Positions 9,619 through 17,292 of a stretch of DNA of 64,000 bases are shown piece after piece. Both the position numbers and the translations under genes were made by a program. Position 1 is the stretch's first letter, and every line of letters starts with the position of its first letter. Below the pieces are notes generated by a model that worked only from the letters and a program-made list of their open reading frames with translations, did not search any database and was not told the origin of the DNA. The DNA is from Paraflavitalea devenefica (lineage in GTDB: Bacteria; Bacteroidota; Bacteroidia; Chitinophagales; Chitinophagaceae): contig NZ_JAARML010000001.1 in the NCBI RefSeq assembly GCF_011759375.1, forward strand, positions 2,046,001 through 2,110,000, given 5' to 3'.

Positions 9619-9651
9619 CTAAAGTATATTTTGTAAACCAATGCTACCAAA
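9619..9651 (-). promoter_or_regulatory. Promoter for the porin-like gene, near-leaderless
   Basis: On the minus strand TTTG (9648-9651), a 21-bp spacer and TACTTTAG (9619-9626) give a near match to the consensus (one mismatch). The box ends 5 bp before the ATG at 9614, so the mRNA would have little or no leader. Confidence 0.45.
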
Positions 9652-9734
9652 CAAGCCTTGAAGGAAAACCCTAAATTGGCTGAACTGCCTGTTTGCCTAT
9701 ATGAAGAGGCATATATCCTGTGTAAGCTGTGTTC

Positions 9735-10319
9735 CTATATCCGCACACTCGCCATCAATTTGCTGAACGTGCTGGCGTCAATTCCCATATACGAAGCCAG
9801 GTACTTATGCGGTATCAGTTGCAATACATGCGGGCTCCGTTTCAGCAGGATCCTGAACTTTTCTTCTGCACTATAACTCAGTAATTCGATCTGTCTTTCC
9901 AGCAAGCCCATCATCACCCAGGAAACAGACAGCCGTACCCACCGTTCAATATTATGATACTGGTCCATCAGTTGCTGCACCTGCTGGTAAGAGGTGCGCA
10001 GCATCTTGCTGGCAGTCAGTGTTTCCAGGAAATAGCGGGAAGGCTGTTGGGTAAGGAACGAGTCTACAATACCGGAAAAGGAGGGTGCATAACTGAAAAC
10101 AACCGTAGCCTCGGGATGCTTATCATCAAGATAAAAAGCCCTTTGCACACCTTCCGTTACAAAATACAGGTAACGCTCGGTTTCGCCGGCGGTAGTGAGA
10201 ATGGTTTTGCGTTTATATTGCACTGGCTGCCAGATGGCCGAAAAATCAGTCCATTCTGCTTCCGATAAAGGATGCAATGCAAAGATCTGCTTGCGCAATA
10301 AAGCCAGTTCCTGCTCCAT
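9735..10319 (-). CDS. Crp/Fnr-family transcription regulator
   Basis: Cytoplasmic regulator of 194 residues. The N-terminal cyclic-nucleotide-binding fold spans about 20-120 (YKRKTILTTAGETERYLYFVTEGVQRAFYL, then EATVVFSYAPSFSGI). The C-terminal helix-turn-helix is compact (LIPHKYLASYMGIDASTFSKLMASVRI). The Arg and Ser residues that bind cAMP in E. coli Crp are not clearly present, so the ligand is unknown; this divergent subgroup is very common in Bacteroidota. It is divergent from DNA polymerase IV with starts 35 bp apart, so it could control that gene, but nothing in the sequence proves this. Confidence 0.88.
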   Translation of the reverse strand: MEQELALLRKQIFALHPLSEAEWTDFSAIWQPVQYKRKTILTTAGETERYLYFVTEGVQRAFYLDDKHPEATVVFSYAPSFSGIVDSFLTQQPSRYFLETLTASKMLRTSYQQVQQLMDQYHNIERWVRLSVSWVMMGLLERQIELLSYSAEEKFRILLKRSPHVLQLIPHKYLASYMGIDASTFSKLMASVRI

Positions 10320-10340
10320 GCAGTAAAAATAAATAAAAGG

Positions 10341-10348
10341 TACCTTTG
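10341..10348 (+). promoter_or_regulatory. -7 box for DNA polymerase IV gene, leaderless type
   Basis: TACCTTTG fits TAnnTTTG and ends 7 bp before the ATG at 10355, so transcription should begin at about the start codon. No convincing TTG is found at the -33 position. The box argues against a TTG start at 10346, which lies inside it. Confidence 0.5.
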
Positions 10349-10354
10349 TCCATC

Positions 10355-11503
10355 ATGTCCTTCACACCACAACGCATTATAGCGCACTTCGACCTTGATG
10401 CATTCTTCGTTTCTGTAGAATGCGTCAATAATCCTTCCCTGAAGGGGAAACCCTTGCTGGTGGGTGGACGGGAGCGGGGAGTAGTGGCGGCCTGTAGCTA
10501 TGAAGCCCGCAAATATGGCATTCATTCTGCCATGCCCATGAAAACGGCCCTGCGGCTTTGCCCGCATGCCATTGTGACCAACAACAGCCGGGGCGATTAC
10601 AGCAAATATTCCCGGATCGTTACCAACATCATTGCAGATAAGGCCCCTTTATTTGAAAAGGCCTCCATTGATGAATTCTACCTCGACCTTACCGGGATGG
10701 ATAAATACTTCCAGCCTTACCAGTGGACCATTGATCTGCGGCAGGAGATCATTGACAAAACACAATTGCCCATCTCCTTTGCGCTGGCTTCCAATAAAAT
10801 GATCGCTAAAATTGCCACCGATGCCGCCAAGCCCAATGGCTACCTCCACATTCCCTTTGGCAAGGAGAAAGAGTTCCTGGCGCCGTTGACCGTCAATAAA
10901 ATTCCCGGCGTGGGTACCCATACCTATGATGCCCTTAAAGCCATTGGTATTTATACCATTAAAGATCTGAGTGAGCAATCGCCCGATATTTTGGAGAAAC
11001 GCTTCGGCAAATATGGTCTTGAGCTTTGGAACAAGTCACAGGGCATCCACCATGGTGAAGTGACGCCGTATTATGAATCCAAATCCATCTCCACCGAAAA
11101 TACCTTTGAAGAGAACTTGACCGACGTCAACCGGTTAATGACCGAGCTGGTGCACATGACAGAGCGGGTAGCTTACGAACTGCGGCAGGATAACAAGACT
11201 GCTGGCTGTATAGCCGTCAAAATACGCTACCCCGATTTTGAGACCACCTCCAAACAAACCACCATTCCCTATACCTTCTACGATGATGAACTTATCCCCA
11301 AAGCTAAAGAGCTGTTTCACAAGCTTTGGCGCAAAGGCCAGCCCATACGCCTCATGGGTGTAAGGCTCAGTGAGCTGACCGATGAAGCCGTCCAGACCAA
11401 TCTCTTTACCGACACTGAAAAAAAGAACGGCCTCTATAAAGCCATTGATGACGTGAAAAACCGCTTCGGAAAATATGCTATTACCAAGGCTACTGGTAAG
11501 TAA
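10355..11503 (+). CDS. dinB: DNA polymerase IV (Y-family)
   Basis: Error-prone translesion DNA polymerase. Catalytic acids are in AHFDLDAFFVSVE (D13) and SIDEFYLDLTG; a KIPGVGTHTYDALKAIG helix-hairpin-helix and a little-finger domain follow. About 382 residues, normal. QTNLF near the C-terminus resembles the beta-clamp-binding pentapeptide QLxLF and lies about 30 residues before the end. ATG at 10355 chosen because an in-frame TTG at 10346 overlaps the promoter box. No LexA box was recognised upstream, so SOS control cannot be claimed. Confidence 0.96.
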   Translation: MSFTPQRIIAHFDLDAFFVSVECVNNPSLKGKPLLVGGRERGVVAACSYEARKYGIHSAMPMKTALRLCPHAIVTNNSRGDYSKYSRIVTNIIADKAPLFEKASIDEFYLDLTGMDKYFQPYQWTIDLRQEIIDKTQLPISFALASNKMIAKIATDAAKPNGYLHIPFGKEKEFLAPLTVNKIPGVGTHTYDALKAIGIYTIKDLSEQSPDILEKRFGKYGLELWNKSQGIHHGEVTPYYESKSISTENTFEENLTDVNRLMTELVHMTERVAYELRQDNKTAGCIAVKIRYPDFETTSKQTTIPYTFYDDELIPKAKELFHKLWRKGQPIRLMGVRLSELTDEAVQTNLFTDTEKKNGLYKAIDDVKNRFGKYAITKATGK

Positions 11504-11653
11504 TGTATTATATATCATTCAGATAGGGGACTGTTACAGGTCGGCCCCTTCCGTCAGCAATGTTGCAATCGGGCCAGCTTCTCCCGGCGAGGTCGAAAAT
11601 GCCCGCGTAAGATAAATTTAACAATTTAGTCTACTCGTGAAGTAGGGAATCTG

Positions 11654-11701
11654 TATCTTCGTAATCCGTTTGCGGATTTTTTTAAACCATAAATATCTTT
11701 G
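11654..11701 (+). promoter_or_regulatory. Promoter region and small hairpin before the peroxiredoxin gene
   Basis: Two -7-like boxes occur: TATCTTCG (11654-11661, one mismatch) and TATCTTTG (11694-11701, exact, 4 bp before the ATG and with TTTG 21 bp upstream). Between them AATCCG (11663-11668) and CGGATT (11673-11678) form a hairpin followed by seven Ts, like a small terminator. The upstream box would make a leader containing this hairpin. Confidence 0.4.
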
Positions 11702-11704
11702 TAT

Positions 11705-12346
11705 ATGAGCTTAAGATTAGGAGACATCGCGCCGAATTTCCAGGCCAAAACGACTGCTGGCGATATCGACTTCTACGAGTACCTCGGCGATGGCTGGGGC
11801 ATCCTGTTTTCACACCCCGCCGACTATACCCCTGTTTGTACTACAGAACTCGGTAAAACTGCTTTGCTGCAGGGCGAATTTGAAAAACGCAATGTAAAAG
11901 TACTGGCTGTAAGTGTTGATCCGCTGGACAAACACCTTGGCTGGGTAAAGGATATAAACGAAACACAAAACTGTACTGTTGGTTTTCCCATCATTGCTGA
12001 TGACGACCGCAAGGTGGCTACTCTGTACGACATGATCCACCCCAACGCTTCGGAAACTTTCACTGTTCGTTCACTCTTCGTGATCGGACCCGATAAGAAA
12101 GTGAAGCTGACGCTCACTTACCCTGCTTCTACCGGAAGGAACTTCCATGAAGTATTGCGCGTGATCGAGTCTCTGCAATTGACCTCCGGTTACAGTGTAG
12201 CTACGCCTGCCGATTGGAAACATGGTGAAGATGTGATCGTGGTACCTGCCGTTTCTACCGAAGATGCGATCAAGAAGTTCCCCAAAGGTGTACAGGTAAT
12301 AAAACCTTACCTCCGTTATACACCCCAACCGAACCTCGACAAATAG
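11705..12346 (+). CDS. Peroxiredoxin, 1-Cys (Prx6) type
   Basis: Thiol peroxidase that reduces hydrogen peroxide and organic hydroperoxides in the cytoplasm. The peroxidatic cysteine is C45 in HPADYTPVCTTELG, and the Prx6-group C-terminal dimer domain is complete (ATPADWKHGEDVIVVPAVS to the end). 213 residues, typical of the 1-Cys class rather than of AhpC. Another Cys occurs in ETQNCTVGFP; a resolving role is not implied. The ATG at 11705 gives the expected MSLRLGDIAPNFQA; an in-frame TTG two codons earlier overlaps the -7 box. It is followed by a strong terminator, so it is a single-gene unit. Confidence 0.95.
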   Translation: MSLRLGDIAPNFQAKTTAGDIDFYEYLGDGWGILFSHPADYTPVCTTELGKTALLQGEFEKRNVKVLAVSVDPLDKHLGWVKDINETQNCTVGFPIIADDDRKVATLYDMIHPNASETFTVRSLFVIGPDKKVKLTLTYPASTGRNFHEVLRVIESLQLTSGYSVATPADWKHGEDVIVVPAVSTEDAIKKFPKGVQVIKPYLRYTPQPNLDK

Positions 12347-12377
12347 TCATTAGTTGTAATTACTGACATCGTTATAC

Positions 12378-12407
12378 AACCTTCCTGTTTTTACGGGAAG
12401 GTTTTTT
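12378..12407 (+). terminator. Intrinsic terminator after peroxiredoxin
   Basis: AACCTTCC (12378-12385) pairs with GGAAGGTT (12396-12403) around a 10-nt loop, followed directly by a T-run. This is a classic intrinsic terminator. Confidence 0.8.
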
Positions 12408-12452
12408 GTTTTTCCCCCATTTCAGAATATCTTACTGGAAATTAAACTGTAC

Positions 12453-13775
12453 ATGAGAAAATCCTTAGCTGTCATCCTGAGCTCCGTCGAAGGATTGTCA
12501 AAGCCTTTTCTATTCCTGCTGATCCTATGCATCCCCTTCAGTCTCCTGGCACAACGTACCATCCTGCACTGTGGTAAACTCATAGATGTGTCCAAAGGAC
12601 AGGTGCTTACACAATACTCCATCATCATTGAAGGCAATAAAATTACGGATGTACAGGCCGGCTATACCAAAGCGGCCGGTACCGACAAAGTGATTGACCT
12701 TAAAGAAAAGACCGTCATGCCTGGTTTAATTGATTGTCATGTACACCTCGAAGATGAGACCAATCCCAACCAGTACATTCAGAAATTCACCTTTAACCAG
12801 GCCGACTATGCCTACCAGTCAGTAGTGTTTGCCGAGCGTACCCTCAATATTGGTTTTACGACTGTGCGCGACCTGGGTGGTACCGGTGTCAATATCTCCC
12901 TGCGCAATGCCATCAATAAAAAATACATCAAAGGTCCCCGCATCCTCACTGCCGGCAAATCTATTGCTACTACAGGCGGCCATGCCGATCCTACCAATGG
13001 TTACCGCAAAGACCTCATGGGTGATCCCGGCCCTGCTGCCGGCGTAGCCAATGGCCCTGCAGAATGTATGCAGGCTGTGCGTCAGCGATATAAAGATGGT
13101 GCTGATCTTATTAAGATCACTGCTTCCGGTGGCGTACTGAGCGTAGCAAAGAGTGGGGAGAATCCGCAGTTTACGGAAGAAGAAATAAAAGCCATTGTTT
13201 CCACCGCCAAAGACTATGGTTTCCGGGTGGCGGCGCATTGTCATGGGGCAGAAGCCATGAAGCGGGCGGTAAAAGCCGGTGTGAACAGCATTGAGCATGG
13301 CACCTATATGGACGATGAGGTCATGCAGCTCATGAAGCAGCACGGTACTTACTACGTGCCCACCATTACAGCCGGAAAAGCGGTGGGTGACTCTGCCAAA
13401 AAGCCCGGCTACTATCCCGATCTCGTCACGCCCAAGGCGCTGGCTATCGGGCCTAAAATACAATCCACCTTTGGCAAAGCTTACAAGGCGGGTGTAAAGA
13501 TTGCCTTTGGCACCGATGCAGGGGTATATATGCATGGTAAGAACTGGCTGGAATTTGTGTACATGTACGAGGCCGGAATGCCGGTCATGGAAGCCATTCA
13601 GTCAGCTACCGTGGCGGCCGCCGACCTGCTGGGCATGAGTGATGCGATAGGCAGTATAGAAAAAGGTAAACTGGCCGATATCGTCGCCGTAGAAGGCGAT
13701 CCCACCAAAGACGTCCAGGCCATGGGGAAGATGAGGTTTGTGATGAAGGACGGAATCGTCTATAAGAATGAATAA
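12453..13775 (+). CDS. Exported amidohydrolase (imidazolonepropionase-like)
   Basis: Metal-dependent amidohydrolase of the group that includes Xaa-Pro dipeptidases and related secreted hydrolases. Metal ligands visible are the H-x-H of DCHVHLED, the Lys of ADLIKITASGG (probably carboxylated), AAHCHG, SIEHGT and FGTDAG. 440 residues. The signal peptide has a long n-region of 17 residues before the core FLFLLILCIPFSLLAQ; the n-region is largely encoded by a dispersed repeat (12471-12503). The substrate is unknown; related enzymes cleave C-terminal Arg or Lys dipeptides. It is a lone gene ended by two hairpins. No other in-frame start gives a signal peptide. Confidence 0.88.
   Translation: MRKSLAVILSSVEGLSKPFLFLLILCIPFSLLAQRTILHCGKLIDVSKGQVLTQYSIIIEGNKITDVQAGYTKAAGTDKVIDLKEKTVMPGLIDCHVHLEDETNPNQYIQKFTFNQADYAYQSVVFAERTLNIGFTTVRDLGGTGVNISLRNAINKKYIKGPRILTAGKSIATTGGHADPTNGYRKDLMGDPGPAAGVANGPAECMQAVRQRYKDGADLIKITASGGVLSVAKSGENPQFTEEEIKAIVSTAKDYGFRVAAHCHGAEAMKRAVKAGVNSIEHGTYMDDEVMQLMKQHGTYYVPTITAGKAVGDSAKKPGYYPDLVTPKALAIGPKIQSTFGKAYKAGVKIAFGTDAGVYMHGKNWLEFVYMYEAGMPVMEAIQSATVAAADLLGMSDAIGSIEKGKLADIVAVEGDPTKDVQAMGKMRFVMKDGIVYKNE
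12471..12503 (+). repeat. Dispersed GTCATCCTGAGC-type repeat inside a coding region
   Basis: The sequence GTCATCCTGAGC followed by GTCGAAGGAT is a repeat widely met between genes in Bacteroidota and some other phyla. Here it is read in frame as VILSSVEGLSK within the signal peptide of the amidohydrolase. Confidence 0.6.
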
Positions 13776-13820
13776 CTCATTGAAGACAGCAATAATAATA
13801 TTGCTGATTATTAACGTAAA

Positions 13821-13893
13821 AGCAAGAGCCGCCTCTGGAAGGCGGCTCTTGCTTTTATATTTCCCGCAGAGTCTCCCGGAGGGGACTCTGCGG
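13821..13893. terminator. Two hairpins between convergent genes
   Basis: First hairpin: AGCAAGAGCCGCC (13821-13833) pairs perfectly with GGCGGCTCTTGCT (13841-13853), flanked by A-run and T-run, so it can work in both directions. Second hairpin: CCGCAGAGTC (13864-13873) pairs with GACTCTGCGG (13884-13893). They separate the amidohydrolase from the RluA-type gene. The first shares a core with the double hairpin at 43786-43865. Confidence 0.8.
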
Positions 13894-13904
13894 TTCTCAT
13901 TGAC

Positions 13905-14624
13905 TTACTTCCTCTTCCTCAACTGCTGCAACAAAGCCCGCATATCTTTCGGTAAAGGTGCTTCCACTGCATACTCATTACCCTGTGCATCTTTAAAGCG
14001 TAAGCGCTCTGCATGCAGCCCCAGCCTGCCCAGGATGGGGCGCTCTTCCTCTTCACTTTTCGACAGGTTATAATTCCGCTTAAAGGAAGATACCAGGATG
14101 GGGTTGGCATCGCCATACAGTGCATCTACTACGATGGGGTGACCCACGTGTTGCATATGCACCCGTATCTGGTGGGTACGTCCCGTATGGATACGGAACC
14201 GCAATAAAGAGAACTTGCCAAACTCTTCCAGCACTTCATAATCTGTTATCGATTGCTTTCCCCGCTGGTGGATCAGCATTACGCCACGTTTGGTGGTATT
14301 CTCCGCTATGGGTTCGTCAATGGTCATTTTCTTTTCAGGAGGAACTCCATTAACAATGCCCAGGTAATATTTCTCTACCGTTCTTTCCTCAAATGCCTGG
14401 GAAAGGTACTTATGCGTTTCTTCATCTTTGGCAAATACAATGATCCCGCTTGTATCACGGTCAAGACGGTGTACCGTAAAGATCTGTCCAAACTTTTCCT
14501 GCAGCATTTGCTTCAGGGAAAACTCTTTTCCTTCCCGGTCAGGAATACTCAATAAGCCAGATGGTTTATTGAGCACAATAAAATGATCGTTCTCGATCAA
14601 TATCTCCGGCGATGACTTAACCAC
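13905..14624 (-). CDS. RluA-family pseudouridine synthase
   Basis: Isomerises uridine to pseudouridine in rRNA or tRNA. The catalytic motif is HRLDRDTSG with D55, and RIHTGRTHQIRVHMQHVGHPI is the second family signature. 239 residues with no S4 domain, as in RluC/TruC-type short members; the exact target base is not predictable. Start is a GTG at 14624, as no ATG exists between the upstream stop at 14636 and the conserved sequence. It lies 11 bp after the RsuA/RluB-type gene, so the two pseudouridine synthases form an operon. Confidence 0.92.
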   Translation of the reverse strand: MVKSSPEILIENDHFIVLNKPSGLLSIPDREGKEFSLKQMLQEKFGQIFTVHRLDRDTSGIIVFAKDEETHKYLSQAFEERTVEKYYLGIVNGVPPEKKMTIDEPIAENTTKRGVMLIHQRGKQSITDYEVLEEFGKFSLLRFRIHTGRTHQIRVHMQHVGHPIVVDALYGDANPILVSSFKRNYNLSKSEEEERPILGRLGLHAERLRFKDAQGNEYAVEAPLPKDMRALLQQLRKRK

Positions 14625-14635
14625 GTGCTGGTATT

Positions 14636-15976
14636 TTATTTTTTAGTGTACGAAGTATTGAGGTATTTCAGCAGGCGCACTTCTTTTTCACTGAGGAAGC
14701 GCCATTTGCCGCGGTCTACATTCTTCTTGGTGAGGTTGGCATACATTACCCGGTCCAGGTTGCGCACATCATATCCCATAAATTCAAAAATACGGCGTAC
14801 AATACGGTTGCGGCCGCTGTGTATTTCAATCCCGATCACGCTCTTATCCTTGGGGTCTGCATAAGCCAGTGCATCGGGTGCTACAAAACCATCTTCGAGG
14901 GTGACGCCATTAGCGATCGTATCAAAATCCTTCTTGATTAAAGGCTTGTCCAGCTTCACTTCATAGATCTTCTTCACCATATAACTGGGATGCGCCAGTT
15001 TTTGCGCCAGTTCGCCATCATTCGTCAGGAGCAATACACCGGTAGTATTTCTGTCCAGGCGGCCGATAGGATATACCCTTTCGGTCGTGGCATGCTTAAT
15101 AATGTCCAACACTGTTCTCCTTCCCTGCGGGTCTTCTGTAGTAGTGATAAAATCTTTGGGTTTGTTGATCAGGATATACACCATATTCTTCCGGATGGTG
15201 ATCTGCTTGCCATTCACTTTCACTTCATCCTGTGCCGTTACTTTAAAACCTGGTTCTGTGATCACTTTACCATTTACCACAACGAGTCCCGATTTCACAA
15301 TATCGGCTGCATCCCTGCGTGAGGTGATGCCTGCGTGTGCAATAAATTTATTGAGGGGGATAACGTTTGATGCTTTTCCTGCCGCAGGTTTAGCTGGTTC
15401 CTGTGAGGGCTTACTAATAGTAAGTTTGGTCTTATTACCTGTAGCTGGTTTAGTTGCTGGTGCTTTACTGTAAGCAGGTTTGTTTGCTGGAGTTTTAGTG
15501 AAGGCAGGCTTGCTTTCCTGCTTTTTACCGAAGGCCGGTTTCTGTACCCTGGCTTCTGGCTTCTGGCTTCTGGATTCTGGATTCTGTGTTTCTCTCTCCG
15601 CCTGCTTCTTCTTCCGCTCCATATAACTCATGCGGTTATAGCCCTTGTTCACAAACTTCTTGCCACCGCTTTTTGCATTTTCCCGCATACTATCTCTTCC
15701 GCTTTGCCAGTCATCGGTTCCTTGCTTATCGGCTGATTTCGGTTTTCTCCCCACCGCACTGGGAAAACCTCCTTTGGGTGTTTTAGGGGCCGCGCCGGCT
15801 GCATTGGCGGCATTGCCCTGGCGAAATGCCCTGGCTTCTTCTTTCTTCTTATCGAAATAGGCTTTTGTTTCCTGGCGCTGTACTTTTTTCTCCTGGCGGA
15901 TACGCTCTTTCTTTTTTGCGCCCGTTTCTTTTTGTTGGATAAACTTTCCGAAGGGAGCTTTACTACTCTTACTCAT
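14636..15976 (-). CDS. RsuA/RluB-family pseudouridine synthase with a long basic N-terminal extension
   Basis: The C-terminal 240 residues form a normal enzyme: an S4 RNA-binding domain (IPLNKFIAHAGITSRRDAADI) and a catalytic domain with GRLDRNTTGVLLLTNDGEL, whose Asp is catalytic, and HSGRNRIVRRIFEFMGY. The first 200 residues are low-complexity, rich in Lys, Ala, Pro and Gln, with repeated KPA/KPAF motifs, and are probably disordered and RNA-binding. Part of this extension (QNPESRSQKPEAR) is encoded by a 7-bp tandem repeat. Total 446 residues. RluB acts at U2605 of 23S rRNA, but the exact target here is not proven. Co-transcribed with the RluA-type gene; rlmN lies just upstream in the same orientation. 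Confidence 0.93.
   Translation of the reverse strand: MSKSSKAPFGKFIQQKETGAKKKERIRQEKKVQRQETKAYFDKKKEEARAFRQGNAANAAGAAPKTPKGGFPSAVGRKPKSADKQGTDDWQSGRDSMRENAKSGGKKFVNKGYNRMSYMERKKKQAERETQNPESRSQKPEARVQKPAFGKKQESKPAFTKTPANKPAYSKAPATKPATGNKTKLTISKPSQEPAKPAAGKASNVIPLNKFIAHAGITSRRDAADIVKSGLVVVNGKVITEPGFKVTAQDEVKVNGKQITIRKNMVYILINKPKDFITTTEDPQGRRTVLDIIKHATTERVYPIGRLDRNTTGVLLLTNDGELAQKLAHPSYMVKKIYEVKLDKPLIKKDFDTIANGVTLEDGFVAPDALAYADPKDKSVIGIEIHSGRNRIVRRIFEFMGYDVRNLDRVMYANLTKKNVDRGKWRFLSEKEVRLLKYLNTSYTKK
15550..15584 (-). repeat. Five 7-bp tandem repeats inside a coding region
   Basis: Plus-strand units TGGCTTC three times then TGGATTC twice. The same kind of unit (AGAATCC/AGAAGCC) is common between genes in this group of bacteria. 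Here it is translated as part of the disordered extension of the RluB-like protein. Confidence 0.75.
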
Positions 15977-16043
15977 AATAATGATTTGCTGTTTTACAAC
16001 AGTAATGATAAAATAAAATATATAATCGTAAGCCTGCCGAAGC

Positions 16044-16079
16044 GCTAACAGCTAACTCCTAACAGCTAATACCTAACCA
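16044..16079. repeat. Degenerate GCTAACAGCTAA repeat at the rlmN 3' end
   Basis: Units of CTAACAGCTAA and CTAACTC/CTAATAC fill the gap between rlmN and the RluB-like gene; the rlmN stop codon (TAG on the minus strand, 16073-16075) lies inside the repeat. Similar to the other intergenic repeats in the window but without an inverted arm. Confidence 0.6.
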
Positions 16080-17128
16080 ATAATCCCTTCCTTATTCGCC
16101 AACTGTCCACAGGCGGCATCAATGTCCTTGCCGCGGCTCCTTCTCAGGCGGGCATTCACGCGGTGCTTTTCCAGGTAGCTCATAAAATTATTCACTACCT
16201 GCTCATCCGGCTTACGGAACGTGGCCATATCAATAGGATTGTACTCTATGATATTCACCAGGTCGGCCGGCACCTGCCTGTAGATCCTGATTAATTCATC
16301 GGCATCCTTCAGGCTGTCATTGAAATTGTTGAACAGGATATATTCAAACGTGATCTCGTTCTCCGTCTTCTTATAAAAGTAATTCAGTGCCTCGATCAAT
16401 GCCTGCAGGTTATTGCTTTCATTGATGGGCATAATCTCATTGCGTTTGGTATCGTTGGCCGCGTGTAAGGAAAGGGCCAGCTTAAACCGTACATTGTCAT
16501 CGCCCAGTTGCCTGATCTGCTTGGCTACGCCGGCAGTGGATACCGTAATGCGGCGCGGACTCATACCCAGGCCATCCGGTGAAGTAATGCGCTCAATCGC
16601 TTTCAGTACATTCCGGTAATTCAGCAGGGGCTCGCCCATGCCCATGAATACAATATTCGTGAGCTTCTTATCATATACCCGTTCACTCTGCTGGTTGATC
16701 AGCACCACCTCATCATAGATCTCATCAAAGTCGAGGTTGCGTTTGCGGTCCATATACCCGGTAGCACAGAACTTACAGCTCAGTGAGCAACCGATCTGTG
16801 AGGATACACAGGCGGTTTTACGTTCTTCTGTAGGGATCAGCACCCCTTCTACCAGGTGGCCATCATGTGTTTTAAAACGTGATTTAACAGTGCCGTCAGC
16901 AGAATACTGGGTAGCATCTACGGTAAGTGCAGGCAGGGAAAAATTATCGGCGAGTTTAGCACGTAGCTCCTTGCTCAGGTTGGTCATGGCGTCAAACTGT
17001 TGAGCCTGCTTCAGCCATAACCATTCGTACACCTGTTTGGCGCGGAACTTCTTCTCCCCCAGTGTTTCAAAATAACTATTCAATTCATCCGGCGTGAGGT
17101 GCCGGATATTTTTCTTCGCCGTTTTCAT
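16073..17128 (-). CDS. rlmN: Dual-specificity rRNA/tRNA (adenine-C2)-methyltransferase RlmN
   Basis: Radical SAM enzyme that methylates C2 of A2503 in 23S rRNA and A37 of some tRNAs. The cluster motif is C114-x3-C118-x2-C121 (GCSLSCKFCATGYM). The C-terminal RSRGKDIDAACGQL holds the methyl-carrying Cys. 351 residues, normal length. It is transcribed with or next to two pseudouridine synthase genes, giving a small RNA-modification group. A -7 box ends 6 bp before its ATG. The stop codon has been placed within an intergenic repeat, which may have altered the last residues. Confidence 0.97.
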   Translation of the reverse strand: MKTAKKNIRHLTPDELNSYFETLGEKKFRAKQVYEWLWLKQAQQFDAMTNLSKELRAKLADNFSLPALTVDATQYSADGTVKSRFKTHDGHLVEGVLIPTEERKTACVSSQIGCSLSCKFCATGYMDRKRNLDFDEIYDEVVLINQQSERVYDKKLTNIVFMGMGEPLLNYRNVLKAIERITSPDGLGMSPRRITVSTAGVAKQIRQLGDDNVRFKLALSLHAANDTKRNEIMPINESNNLQALIEALNYFYKKTENEITFEYILFNNFNDSLKDADELIRIYRQVPADLVNIIEYNPIDMATFRKPDEQVVNNFMSYLEKHRVNARLRRSRGKDIDAACGQLANKEGIIG

Positions 17129-17133
17129 CGCCG

Positions 17134-17141
17134 CAAAGGTA
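17134..17141 (-). promoter_or_regulatory. -7 box for rlmN, leaderless type
   Basis: Minus-strand TACCTTTG ends 6 bp before the ATG at 17128, so the transcript should begin at the start codon. No clear TTG at -33. Confidence 0.5.
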
Positions 17142-17266
17142 CGCTAATGGCCCCATAATTGGGGAAGGGCGCTTGGGAGTGGTTTATTTCATTGAATATC
17201 AATTCGTAATAAATGCGGGAACAGCCGTCCTGGTACCTCTTTTCCCCCACTTAATGGCGAAGCCTT

Positions 17267-17274
17267 TATATTTG
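17267..17274 (+). promoter_or_regulatory. -7 box for the thiolase gene
   Basis: TATATTTG matches the consensus and lies 19 bp before the ATG at 17293. The -33 element is not evident. Confidence 0.45.
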
Positions 17275-17292
17275 CCCCCTTAATATAGCTAT

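Noticed and set aside
12819-13535. 238-codon open frame antisense to the amidohydrolase
   Set aside because: It overlaps a gene with full metal-site motifs and shows no recognisable features.
13768-14073. Small plus-strand frame after the amidohydrolase
   Set aside because: It runs through two terminator hairpins and into the opposing RluA-type gene, with no sign of a real protein.
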